Assembly: GCF_018141105.1 (NCBI RefSeq) | Contig: NZ_CP054839.1 | Coordinates: 1,488,001 to 1,552,000 of the forward strand | Length of the DNA: 64,000 bases | Direction of reading: 5' to 3' | Source: Saccharopolyspora erythraea | Lineage (GTDB): Bacteria > Actinomycetota > Actinomycetes > Mycobacteriales > Pseudonocardiaceae | In this document: positions 1 through 7,818 of the stretch, one piece after another | Position numbering within the stretch: position 1 is the first letter of the stretch | Layout of the letters: every line of letters starts with the position of its first letter | Program-made: the position numbers and the translations under genes | The notes under the pieces: generated by a model | Databases searched by the model: none | The model's input: the letters and a program-made list of their open reading frames with translations, nothing else | Told to the model about the DNA's origin: nothing

Positions 1-686
1 TCGCCACCGCCGTCGACTACGCGCTGACCGCGATCTTCCTGCACTCCGGGCAGGTGTGCTCGGCCGGTGCGCGGCTGATCGTGCAGGACGACGTGCACGA
101 CGCGCTGGTCGACGAGATCGTGCGCCGGGCCGGGATGATCCGGCTGGGCGGGCCGTTCGACGAAGACGCCGAGACCGGGCCGCTGATCTCGGCCGATCAC
201 CTGGCCAAGGTCGAGTCCTACGTCGCGAAGTCCGTCGAGGAAGGCGCGGTGCTGCGCACCGGCGGGCGTCGCCCCGAGGGCGAAGAGTTCGCCAACGGGC
301 ACTTCTACCTGCCGACCGTGCTCGACGAGGTCAAGCAGGGTTCCTACGCGGTGACCGAGGAGTCCTTCGGCCCGGTGCTGACGGTCGAGCGGTTCACCGA
401 CGAGGACGACGCGGTCCGCATCGCCAACGACACCCACTACGGTCTGGCCGGTGCGGTGTTCACCTCCGACGTCAGCAGGGCGCAGCGAGTGGCCAACAGG
501 CTGCGCCACGGCACCGTCTGGATCAACGATTTCCACCCCTACCTCCCGCAGGCGGAATGGGGCGGTTTCAAGCAGTCCGGGGTCGGCCGCGAACTCGGCC
601 GCGCCGGACTCGGCGAGTACCAGGAAGCAAAGCACGTCTACCAGAACCTGCGGCCGCAGCCGCAGAACTGGTTCTCCCCTCGCTGA
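1..686 (+). CDS. Aldehyde dehydrogenase, betaine-aldehyde type (C-terminal part; start lies before the window)
   Basis: The frame is open from base 3 and ends at TGA 684-686, giving about 227 residues, roughly the last half of a 480-500-residue aldehyde dehydrogenase. The catalytic cysteine motif GQVCSAG is encoded at about 48-68. The NAD-ALDH motif EESFGPVL follows at about 358-381, and the tail has FKQSGVGRELG, typical of the betaine/aminoaldehyde branch. The enzyme oxidises an aldehyde to an acid with NAD(P). A permease and a GMC choline-dehydrogenase-like gene follow on the same strand, which suggests choline to betaine aldehyde to glycine betaine or a related amino alcohol; that substrate is inferred from context. 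Family certain, substrate not. Confidence 0.93.
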   Translation, partial: ATAVDYALTAIFLHSGQVCSAGARLIVQDDVHDALVDEIVRRAGMIRLGGPFDEDAETGPLISADHLAKVESYVAKSVEEGAVLRTGGRRPEGEEFANGHFYLPTVLDEVKQGSYAVTEESFGPVLTVERFTDEDDAVRIANDTHYGLAGAVFTSDVSRAQRVANRLRHGTVWINDFHPYLPQAEWGGFKQSGVGRELGRAGLGEYQEAKHVYQNLRPQPQNWFSPR

Positions 687-727
687 TTCCTCCGTTCTTC
701 CGCAGCAGTCCGAAAACCGGAGGAATC
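685..727 (+). terminator. Hairpin at the end of the aldehyde dehydrogenase gene
   Basis: Perfect 10-bp inverted repeat, GATTCCTCCG at 685-694 and its complement at 718-727, beginning inside the stop codon. There is no T run. A second stem, CCGACGC/GCGTCGG, lies at 803-821 just before the permease. These may reduce read-through or protect mRNA ends between the two genes. Confidence 0.4.
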
Positions 728-851
728 GCACCGGCAATTCACCACCGTCGACTCGACGGCATTTCTCGACAATCGCGCAGCAACCACCCGAGTCCGCCCT
801 CTCCGACGCATCCGGCGTCGGGGAGGGAAGACCGGGAAAGGAGTTCGGGGC

Positions 852-2402
852 ATGAGCGCGCCCACCGGCGACGCCGAACTGAACGAGTTCGGCTACACCA
901 ACAAACTGAAAAGATCGCTCGGCGGTTTCCACACCTTCGCCGCCGGGGTCAGCTACATCTCGGTGCTCACCGGCACCTTCCAACTGTCCTACTTCGGGTT
1001 GTCCTCCGGCGGTCCCGCCTACTGGTGGTCCTGGCCGCTGGTCTTCCTCGGGCAGTTGATGGTGGCGTTGAGCTTCGCCGAGCTGGCATCGCACTACCCG
1101 ATCGCCGGATCGGTCTACAACTGGTCGAAGAAGCTGGGCGGCCAGCACGTCGGCTGGCTGGCGGGCTGGATGATGCTGCTGGCCTCGATCGTCTCGATCG
1201 CGGCCACCGCGCTGGCCTACCAGCACACCCTGCCCCAGATCTGGGGCGCCTTCCAGCTCATCGGTGACGGCACCGGCACCAGCGAGGCCACCAACGGCGT
1301 GGTGCTGGCGACCGCGCTGATCGTGTTCACCACGCTGGTCAACGCCTTCGGCGTCAAGCTGATGGCCCGCATCAACAGCGCGGGCGTGTTCATCGAGCTG
1401 GTCGCGGCGGTGCTGCTGATCCTGTTCCTGGCCGTGGCCGCGACCCGCGGTCCCGAGGTCGTCATGGAGACGCAGAACACCGGCTCGGCCTACTCCAGCG
1501 GCTACCTCGGCGCCTTCCTGGTCGCCGCGATCGCCTCGTCGTACGTGATGTACGGCTTCGACACGGCCTCCTCGCTGGGCGAGGAGTCCATCGACCCGCG
1601 CCGCAACGCGCCACGGGCGATCCTGCGCTCGCTGGTCGCCTCGTTCGTGCTCGGCGGTCTGATCATCCTGCTGGCACTCATGGCCGCCAGGGACCTCAAC
1701 GCGCCCGAGCTGACCTCCGACGGTCTGCAGTTCGTGCTCACCGACGCCCTGGGCCCGATGGTCGGCCGGATGTTCCTGCTGGTGGTGTTCATCGCGATCA
1801 CCGTGTGCGTGCTGGCCGTGCACACCGCCGCGATCCGCATCGCCTTCGCCATGGCCCGCGACAACGCGCTGCCCGGCGGCTCCAAGCTGGCCAAGGTCAG
1901 CCCGCGGTTCCTGACCCCGGTGACGCCCGCGATCATCATCGGTGTCATCGCGGTGGTGCTGCTGGTGGTCAACATCGGCCAGCCGCAGATCTTCTCGGCC
2001 GTCACCAGCCTGGCGATCATCCTGATCTACGTCTCCTACCTCCTGGTCACCATCCCGATGCTGGTGGCGCGGTTGCGCGGCAAGTGGTCGTCGGCCAAGC
2101 AGGAGGGCCGCTTCTGCCTGGGCAAGTTCGGTCTGCCGGTCAACGTCCTGGCCGTCCTGTGGGGCCTGGGCATGACGATCAACCTGGCCTGGCCGCGCCA
2201 GGAGGTCTACAACGCCGAGCCGCCGTTCCACTGGTACCTGCAGTGGAGCTCGGTCCTGTTCGTCGGGATCGCCGCGGGCGGCGGGTTCCTCTACTACTGG
2301 TTCGTCCAGCGCCACCGCGTCGGCGTCCTGGCCGACCACGCCGCCGCTCCCGCGTCCGAGCCCCCGGAGACCACCGCCGATCCCAAGCCGGCGATTTCCT
2401 GA
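852..2402 (+). CDS. APC-superfamily amino acid/amine permease
   Basis: A 516-residue polytopic membrane protein with about 12 hydrophobic segments. The first lies at about residues 28-50 and the last at about 465-490, followed by a Pro/Ala/Glu-rich cytoplasmic tail. Short charged loops and the region around YGFDTASSLGEE fit the amino-acid/polyamine/organocation family. An AAAGGAG ribosome site about 10 bases upstream supports ATG 852. It lies between an aldehyde dehydrogenase and a GMC oxidoreductase on one strand, with only 22 bases before the latter. It probably imports the amine or amino alcohol that those enzymes oxidise. Known choline carriers are often BCCT proteins, so the substrate could be another amine. 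Confidence 0.9.
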   Translation: MSAPTGDAELNEFGYTNKLKRSLGGFHTFAAGVSYISVLTGTFQLSYFGLSSGGPAYWWSWPLVFLGQLMVALSFAELASHYPIAGSVYNWSKKLGGQHVGWLAGWMMLLASIVSIAATALAYQHTLPQIWGAFQLIGDGTGTSEATNGVVLATALIVFTTLVNAFGVKLMARINSAGVFIELVAAVLLILFLAVAATRGPEVVMETQNTGSAYSSGYLGAFLVAAIASSYVMYGFDTASSLGEESIDPRRNAPRAILRSLVASFVLGGLIILLALMAARDLNAPELTSDGLQFVLTDALGPMVGRMFLLVVFIAITVCVLAVHTAAIRIAFAMARDNALPGGSKLAKVSPRFLTPVTPAIIIGVIAVVLLVVNIGQPQIFSAVTSLAIILIYVSYLLVTIPMLVARLRGKWSSAKQEGRFCLGKFGLPVNVLAVLWGLGMTINLAWPRQEVYNAEPPFHWYLQWSSVLFVGIAAGGGFLYYWFVQRHRVGVLADHAAAPASEPPETTADPKPAIS

Positions 2403-2424
2403 GCAGAGAACGGAGATTACGAAG

Positions 2425-3987
2425 ATGACCGAACAGTTCGACGATGTCTTCGACTACGTCGTGGTCGGCGGTGGCAGCGCCGGCGCCGCGGTCGCGGCGC
2501 GGCTGTCGGAGGACCCCGGCGTCACCGTGTGCCTGCTCGAGGCCGGCCCGTCCGACGTCGGCGACAAGGCCATCCTGGAGCTCAACCGCTGGATGGGCCT
2601 GCTGGAGTCCGGCTACGACTGGGACTACCTGATCGAGCCGCAGGTCAACGGCAACTCCTTCATGCGCCACGCCCGCGCCCGGGTGCTCGGCGGCTGTTCC
2701 TCGCACAACTCCTGCATCGCGTTCTGGGCACCCGCCGAGGACCTCGACGAGTGGGAGTCGATGGGTGCCACCGGCTGGGGCGCCAAGGACGTCTTCCCGC
2801 TGTACAAGCGGCTGGAGACCAACGACGGCCCCGGTGACCACCACGGCCGCAGCGGCCCGGTGACCCTGCGCAGCGTCCCGCCGAAGGACCCGTCGGGCGT
2901 GGCCCTGCTCCAGGCGTGCGAGCAGGCCGGCATCCCGATCACCGAGTTCAACTCCGGCAAGACCGTCACCCACGGCGCGAACTGGTTCCAGATCAACGCC
3001 CGCGAGGACGGCACCCGCTCCTCGTCCTCGGTGTCCTACCTGCACCCGATCATGGGCAAGCGGCCGAACCTGGAGGTCCGCACCGACGCCCGCGCCAAGA
3101 AGGTCAGCTTCGACGGCAAGCGCGCGACCGGCGTGGAGGTCCTGGCGCCCGACCTGATCCACACCCGCCGGATCGGGGCCCGCCGCGAGGTGGTGCTGTC
3201 CACCGGCGCCATCGACACCCCGAAGCTGCTGATGCTCTCGGGCATCGGCCCGGCCGAGCACCTGCGGGAGTTCGGCGTGGACGTCCTGGTCGACTCCCCC
3301 GGCGTCGGCTCGAACCTGCAGGACCACCCCGAGGGCGTCATCGGCTGGGACGCCAAGCAGCCGATGGTCAGCGACTCCACGCAGTGGTGGGAGATCGGGA
3401 TCTTCACCACCACCGAGCCCGGCCTGGACCGGCCGGACCTGATGTTCCACTACGGTTCGGTGCCCTTCGACATGCACACCGCGCGGCAGGGCTACCCCAC
3501 CACCGAGAACGGCTTCTGCCTGACCCCGAACGTCACCCGCAGCCGCTCGATCGGCACGGTGCGCCTGCGGTCCCGGGATTACCGGGACAAGCCCGCGGTC
3601 GACCCGCGCTACTTCACCGACGAGCACGACATGCGGGTGATGACCGAGGGCATCAAGCTCGCGCGCAGGATCGTGTCCCAGGACGCGATGCGCGAGTGGG
3701 CGGGCGCCGAGCTGCACCCGGGACCGGACGTGGTCACCGACGACGAGATCGCCGACTACATCCGCAAGACCCACAACACCGTCTACCACCCGGCGGCGTC
3801 GGTGCCGATGGGCGCCGACGACGACAAGAACGCCCCGCTGGACGCGCGGCTGCGGGTCAAGGGCGTGCAGGGCCTGCGCGTGGCCGACGCATCGGCGATG
3901 CCGTTCCTGGTGGCGGTCAACCCCAACATCACCACCATGGCGATCGGTGAGAAGTGCTCCGACATGCTCAAGGAGGACAACGCCTGA
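2425..3987 (+). CDS. GMC-family FAD oxidoreductase, choline dehydrogenase-like
   Basis: The 520-residue protein has the N-terminal FAD motif GGGSAG at residues 15-20 and the GMC signature RARVLGGCSSHNS near residue 85, with Cys where the signature usually has Ser. The C-terminal HPAAS (His455) and NPN (Asn499-Asn501) supply the usual catalytic His/Asn pair. GMC enzymes oxidise primary alcohols. With the upstream aldehyde dehydrogenase this would make a two-step oxidation such as choline to glycine betaine, an osmoprotectant. Length and motifs match BetA and its relatives, but some GMC proteins in actinobacteria act on other alcohols. Two strong hairpins directly after the gene end the operon. 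Confidence 0.9.
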   Translation: MTEQFDDVFDYVVVGGGSAGAAVAARLSEDPGVTVCLLEAGPSDVGDKAILELNRWMGLLESGYDWDYLIEPQVNGNSFMRHARARVLGGCSSHNSCIAFWAPAEDLDEWESMGATGWGAKDVFPLYKRLETNDGPGDHHGRSGPVTLRSVPPKDPSGVALLQACEQAGIPITEFNSGKTVTHGANWFQINAREDGTRSSSSVSYLHPIMGKRPNLEVRTDARAKKVSFDGKRATGVEVLAPDLIHTRRIGARREVVLSTGAIDTPKLLMLSGIGPAEHLREFGVDVLVDSPGVGSNLQDHPEGVIGWDAKQPMVSDSTQWWEIGIFTTTEPGLDRPDLMFHYGSVPFDMHTARQGYPTTENGFCLTPNVTRSRSIGTVRLRSRDYRDKPAVDPRYFTDEHDMRVMTEGIKLARRIVSQDAMREWAGAELHPGPDVVTDDEIADYIRKTHNTVYHPAASVPMGADDDKNAPLDARLRVKGVQGLRVADASAMPFLVAVNPNITTMAIGEKCSDMLKEDNA

Positions 3988-3997
3988 CCTTTCGCCC

Positions 3998-4046
3998 GCT
4001 CGCGCGGGTCCCTCCGGTCCCCCGTCCCGGAGGGACCCGCGCGAGC
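3998..4046 (+). terminator. Long perfect hairpin after the GMC gene
   Basis: The 20-bp arms at 3998-4017 and 4027-4046 are perfectly complementary with a 9-base loop, starting 11 bases after the stop codon. No T run follows this stem; the next hairpin supplies one. Confidence 0.75.
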
Positions 4047-4051
4047 ACCGG

Positions 4052-4095
4052 AAAGGTGCTGCGGCGCGGGATCTCCCGCGCCGCAGCACCTTTTT
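4052..4095 (+). terminator. Intrinsic terminator with T run
   Basis: The 20-bp arms at 4052-4071 and 4074-4093 form a GC-rich stem that runs directly into TTTTT at 4091-4095, a classic plus-strand intrinsic terminator. Being symmetric, it could also act on transcripts from the minus-strand VOC gene that ends at 4152. Confidence 0.85.
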
Positions 4096-4151
4096 GGTCC
4101 GATGTGGACGATTCCGGTGCGCGGTCCGGTCGGCACCGTGCTCACTGCCGG

Positions 4152-4526
4152 TCAGTCCGAGCACATCACTTCGTACAGATTCCCCGTCCTGTCGGTGAAG
4201 AACAGGCCCCGCTCGCACAGCGGGTGGTCGACGCGGCCGTTGACGGAGTCCCACGGGCTGTTGCCGAAGGGCACCCCCATCTCCCGCAGCCGCCCGAGCA
4301 CCGCGTCGAACTCCGCGCCGCCGACGGCGAATGCCAGGTGGTGCGGCTGGGGATCGTCGACCGTCATGAACTGCAGGGTGAGACCGTCGTTCACCCGCAC
4401 CGGGGCGAAGTGGCCCGCGACGCCGTCCGGCGGTAGCACCTCCAGCCCCATGATCCCGGCCAGGAAACGGGCCTCGGCGTCGTTGTCCAGCGCGGGGACG
4501 ATGGTGTGGTCCAGGGTGACTGTCAT
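4152..4526 (-). CDS. VOC-family (glyoxalase-like) protein
   Basis: A 124-residue single-domain vicinal-oxygen-chelate protein. It begins MTVTLDHTIVPALD, contains LQFMTVDDPQPHHLAFAV, and ends in GLFFTDRTGNLYEVMCSD. The His pair and the C-terminal Glu in LYEV are in the positions usual for metal ligands of the fold. ATG at 4524-4526 overlaps the TGA of the upstream tetR in an ATGA, so the two are translationally coupled. The substrate is unknown; VOC proteins include lyases, dioxygenases and resistance proteins that bind small molecules. Coupling to a TetR with a palindromic operator suggests induction by a small molecule that the VOC protein handles or binds. Confidence 0.85.
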   Translation of the reverse strand: MTVTLDHTIVPALDNDAEARFLAGIMGLEVLPPDGVAGHFAPVRVNDGLTLQFMTVDDPQPHHLAFAVGGAEFDAVLGRLREMGVPFGNSPWDSVNGRVDHPLCERGLFFTDRTGNLYEVMCSD

Positions 4527-5140
4527 GCTCGCCCCTCCGAGATGGTGAGTGCTCCGCCGAGGAAGACCTCGACGAGGTCGGCGGCGGTGATCTCGGCCGG
4601 GCCCCGCACCGCGGTGCGGGTGAAGAGCAGGCCGAGGTAGAGCGACGCCGTCTGCTCGCAGCTCAGCCGCAGTGAGTCGCGCTCCGGTTCGAGCAGCTCG
4701 GCGATGGCGGCGCCGATCGCGGCCATCGACGCCTCCCGGCTCGCCAGTGGTCGCCGCGGCTCGCTCCCCCGGCTGCGCGGACGTCCCGACGCCTGCAACG
4801 CCCCCGCCACCGCACCGAGGCGTTCCAGGCCCGCCCGCACCGCTTCCGCGGCCTCGCGCAGCCGCGCGGCCAGCGGCTGGTCGAGCGAGATGGACGCGAT
4901 CTCGCGGACCGCGTGGTCGGGTCGCATCGCCTCGGCCATGCACGCGTCGAGCAGTTCGTCCTTGCCCGCGAAGACGCGGAAGATCGTGCCCTCCCCGATC
5001 CCGGCGGCCCGCGCCACCTGCGCCGTGGTGACCGCGGCACCGTTCTCGGCCACCAGCGGCAGCGCCGCGGCCACGATCATCTCCCGGCGCTGCTCCGGCG
5101 TCATCCCCGGAGCGCGGCGCCGGCCTTTCGGTTCGTCCAT
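4523..5140 (-). CDS. TetR-family transcriptional regulator
   Basis: The 205-residue protein has an N-terminal TetR helix-turn-helix at about residues 16-60, including TTAQVARAAGIGEGTIFRVF and then GKDELLDA. The rest is an all-helical ligand-binding domain. It is the first gene of a two-gene unit with the VOC gene (ATGA overlap). A 20-bp perfect palindrome starts 14 bases upstream of its start codon, so autoregulation is likely. The ligand is unknown. There is no plus-strand gene close upstream. Confidence 0.92.
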   Translation of the reverse strand: MDEPKGRRRAPGMTPEQRREMIVAAALPLVAENGAAVTTAQVARAAGIGEGTIFRVFAGKDELLDACMAEAMRPDHAVREIASISLDQPLAARLREAAEAVRAGLERLGAVAGALQASGRPRSRGSEPRRPLASREASMAAIGAAIAELLEPERDSLRLSCEQTASLYLGLLFTRTAVRGPAEITAADLVEVFLGGALTISEGRA

Positions 5141-5153
5141 GCCGTCCAGCGTA

Positions 5154-5197
5154 CGGAGTGAGCGCTCACTCCGTCAATGAGCGAGCACTCACTCCGG
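5154..5197 (-). promoter_or_regulatory. Probable TetR operators
   Basis: CGGAGTGAGCGCTCACTCCG at 5154-5173 is a perfect 20-bp palindrome. The next bases hold a second imperfect copy (TGAGCGAGCACTCA, about 5178-5191) built from the same GAGTGAG/CTCACTC half-sites. Both lie directly upstream of the minus-strand tetR start at 5140. Self-repression through one or both sites is the simplest reading. Confidence 0.75.
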
Positions 5198-5342
5198 CGA
5201 TTGCAGGCGGGGATGCGAGTCTTCGAAACCGCTGAACTTTCCGGGTCGCTGTGGCAGCCCGAAAAGCTCAGCGGCCCCGCAGCGAACGCCGTCGCGGCAC
5301 GGGGTCGGCGTCAGCGGCGACCGCCCCCGCTCCGCGTCGCTG

Positions 5343-5852
5343 TCAGCTCACCTTGCGCTGCGGGAGGCGGTGCAGCTCCACCGCGCCGAGGGTTCCGTCC
5401 ACCACCTCCGCCGTCATGTAGGTGCAGTGCGGTTGGCGTCTGCGGTCGGTGGGCGAGCCGGGGTTGAGCAGCCGGAGACCGCCAGGCGTGACACTGTCCC
5501 ACGGGATGTGGCTGTGGCCGAACACCAGCACGTCGGCGTCCGGGAACCACCCGTCGCACCGCGCTTCCCGGCCCTTGGCCGCGCCGGTCTCGTGGATCAT
5601 CGCGAAGCGGACCCCCTCCAGCTCGACCCGCGCGACCTCGGGCAGCCGGGTGCGCAGCTCCGGACCGTCGTTGTTGCCGAACACCCCGACCAGCCGCGCG
5701 CTGCGCGCGTCCAGCTCCTCCAGCGACGGCAGGTCGACCCAGTCACCGGCGTGGAAGACGACGTCCGCCGCGGCGACGGCGATCCAGACCTCGTCCGGAA
5801 GCGCCTTGGCCCGCTTCGGCAGGTGCGTGTCGGCGATCAGCAGCAGCCGCAT
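5343..5852 (-). CDS. YfcE/MJ0936-type metallophosphoesterase
   Basis: A 169-residue protein starting MRLLLIADTHLPKR. All metallophosphoesterase motifs are present in order: DTH near residue 8, GDW, GNND, then GHSHIPW and LNPGSPT near the C terminus. The set binds two metals and defines the YfcE-like phosphodiesterase group. A longer reading from 5888 adds 12 residues without family likeness, so ATG 5850-5852 was chosen. It is cytoplasmic and its physiological substrate is unknown. The gene appears to be a single-gene unit; about 200 bases separate it from the TetR operator region. Confidence 0.9.
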   Translation of the reverse strand: MRLLLIADTHLPKRAKALPDEVWIAVAAADVVFHAGDWVDLPSLEELDARSARLVGVFGNNDGPELRTRLPEVARVELEGVRFAMIHETGAAKGREARCDGWFPDADVLVFGHSHIPWDSVTPGGLRLLNPGSPTDRRRQPHCTYMTAEVVDGTLGAVELHRLPQRKVS

Positions 5853-6133
5853 GGAGCCAGTCTCGCCGACACGAGTCCGGTACACCACAGCGAAACGGCA
5901 GCGCTCCCCGCGGTTCGCATCCCACCTTCAAGTCACCACCGAACCGAATTCCAATGTGGACTATGTTCGGAAACCGTGGACACACGAGTAACTTTCCGAC
6001 GGAAGTCTCGTACGAGTGGCCACTGAAGCGTGGAGCCACACACGATGGACTGGCAATCCCCGCGGACCACCGCGCGCCATCCCTCCATGCCTGCAACGAT
6101 TCAGCAAGCAGGCTCGGCGATCAGGAGTGGACT

Positions 6134-6685
6134 ATGACCGACGGGAAGATGACGTTCGGCGAAGTGGCCAGTGCTCTCGACGAGACGTGGGCGAACACGT
6201 CGTGGCAGGCGGGAGAACTACGTCACGATGGTGGGACTTACCGCGGGACCTACCACGTCCGGCTCGCCGACGACTGGGACGAGCGCGCGCCGCACCGGCC
6301 CTTGCTGCACGGATCCACGCTGTACCAGATCGCCGAGTACCACGCCCTGGTTTCCCTGATCTTCGCCTACGCCAACCGGCACTACCCCGCCTTCGACTCG
6401 GTACCGGCCATGACCATGGCCGAAGCCAGACGGCGCTTCCTGCTCACCTCGGTCCGGCTGGATCTGCACAAGCCGATCTTCGCCTCCGAGGTACCGGTGC
6501 AGCTCAGAGTCGACCGGCTGGTCAACAAGATGCAGAAGCACCGGCTCGTCTTCTTCGATGGCTTCGTGTCGCTCGGCGACGGCGAGCACGAGGCGCGGAT
6601 GGGCGGATGCCTCAACCTGCGGGACGACCTCATCGCAACGGGCGACGCCGCCACTGACGCCACGCAGGGCACGTCCGCCCCCTGA
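6134..6685 (+). CDS. Uncharacterised protein, possible hot-dog-fold (FcoT-like) protein
   Basis: 183 residues from ATG 6134, which has GGAG at 6124-6127. The same frame is open back to 5954 but codes there for nothing recognisable. Around residues 65-85 there is a helix-like segment, LHGSTLYQIAEYHALVSLI. The region LHKPIFASEVPVQLRVDRL followed by a strand-rich stretch resembles by eye the hot-dog fold of acyl-CoA thioesterase FcoT of mycobacteria and AfsA-type hot-dog proteins. This is a weak visual match and I do not assign a reaction. It stands alone; a hairpin follows at 6692-6729. Confidence 0.6.
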   Translation: MTDGKMTFGEVASALDETWANTSWQAGELRHDGGTYRGTYHVRLADDWDERAPHRPLLHGSTLYQIAEYHALVSLIFAYANRHYPAFDSVPAMTMAEARRRFLLTSVRLDLHKPIFASEVPVQLRVDRLVNKMQKHRLVFFDGFVSLGDGEHEARMGGCLNLRDDLIATGDAATDATQGTSAP

Positions 6686-6691
6686 CGCACA

Positions 6692-6729
6692 CCGGCGCCC
6701 GCCCGGTTCGAACACCGGACGGGCGCCGG
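6692..6729 (+). terminator. Hairpin between convergent genes
   Basis: The 15-base arms at 6692-6706 and 6715-6729 pair except for one mismatch, with an 8-base loop. It starts 7 bases after the stop of the gene ending at 6685 and faces the minus-strand gene ending at 6810, so it could serve both. No T run. Confidence 0.6.
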
Positions 6730-6809
6730 GTGGTTGCGCGTTCCCGGTGCCGCTCCACGGCGCCGGTCAGGCGGAACCGCCGCACGCGGAGGGTGGCCCC
6801 GGGAACGGA

Positions 6810-7448
6810 CTACCCGATGGTGGTCGTGGTCAGCACCGGGTTCGGGTTCGGGAAGCAGCGCGACGGCACCGGCTGGTCACCGATGATCGAGCTGACGACG
6901 GCGGTGAAGGTCAGACCCGGGTCGTCGTGGCTGGTGCCGTGGAGCTTCGTCTCGATGGTCCCGGACTGCGCGGCGGTCAGGTGCGCGGTGATCGTGGGCA
7001 GCTCGAACTGCTGCCCGCCGCCGATGGGGCCGTCGAGGTGCAGGACGGCGACGTTGCCGTCGAGGGTGATCGTCGGCGGGTTCGGCCCGAGGTTCGAGCC
7101 GCCCGCGAGGTCGGCGGAGACGAAGGCCGAGTTCGCCGGGATCGGGATCTTCAGGTCCAGCCCCTCGACGTGTTTGACGGTGTATCCGTTGACCTCACCG
7201 GGGATCGTGTTCGGCGCCGGGTCGATCACGACGTCCAGCGCCGCGCCGGGAGCGACCGTCGCGGGTGCCGTCACGTCGGTGGCCTGGGAGAGGGTGAACA
7301 GCTGCTCACCCACGGGGGAGTCACCCGAGCAGTCGAAGTTGACGTCGAACGACGCCGCAGCGGCTTGGGGAGTGAACGCCAGTGCCGCGACGGCGGCGAC
7401 AGCGGCGGCAAGGAGGGGTCTGCCACTTGGGCTAAGAGCGGACTTCAT
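6810..7448 (-). CDS. Secreted protein of unknown function
   Basis: About 212 residues. The N terminus has basic residues, a hydrophobic stretch LLAAAVAAVAALAF and an AAA-A signal-peptidase-like site, so the mature chain begins near SFDVNFDCSG. Only two cysteines remain (FDCSG and SRCFPN), one near each end, consistent with a single disulfide. The mature part is rich in Thr, Val, Pro and Gly and looks all-beta. ATG 7446-7448 was preferred over GTG 7457 because GAGGTGAGG precedes it. Similar Thr-rich secreted beta proteins are common in nocardioform actinobacteria; I do not recognise a function. Confidence 0.8.
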   Translation of the reverse strand: MKSALSPSGRPLLAAAVAAVAALAFTPQAAAASFDVNFDCSGDSPVGEQLFTLSQATDVTAPATVAPGAALDVVIDPAPNTIPGEVNGYTVKHVEGLDLKIPIPANSAFVSADLAGGSNLGPNPPTITLDGNVAVLHLDGPIGGGQQFELPTITAHLTAAQSGTIETKLHGTSHDDPGLTFTAVVSSIIGDQPVPSRCFPNPNPVLTTTTIG

Positions 7449-7818
7449 TGGCCTCACCTCGGAAAACGGTCGGGGGATGGGCGAAGAGCCGCGCGGCGCT
7501 GGAGATATTTACTGACGAGTAGGGACGGCGTCAACGAAGTGCGGTTTCGCGGAATTGCCAGGTTTTTCCCGGTTGTACCGACCGTGACCCGCCCCGCCGC
7601 GGTCAACCGCCATCGGCGGGGCGATGCAAGCCAACGCCGAGATTCCGGCAACACCCGTTCATCGCAACGGCTTCGGCGCTCCGTGACGGGCATCGGCCGG
7701 AAGAGTGCTTCTGCCCGGCCACTCTGCTGCCGCACACCACGGGGAACGCGACTTTCCCGCGGTGAGAACTTCGTCGAATGTTGCGCGCTGGCGAGACCTC
7801 CCGGATCCGTGCCCGGGT
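7449..7818. other. Intergenic region, 370 bp
   Basis: I see no gene here. It holds the upstream region of the secreted-protein gene. It also contains a 9-bp hairpin (GCCCCGCCG at 7591-7599 with its complement at 7614-7622) that could end minus-strand transcription from the dehydrogenase gene stopping at 7819. Confidence 0.5.

Noticed and set aside
2179-4254. A 691-codon open frame on the minus strand antisense to the GMC gene
   Set aside because: High-GC coding DNA leaves antisense frames open; it has no domain likeness, and the plus strand has a full GMC protein.
7591-7622. The 9-bp hairpin as a firm terminator
   Set aside because: It is almost 200 bases downstream of the gene stop and short stems are common in such GC-rich DNA; kept only as a note in the intergenic entry.
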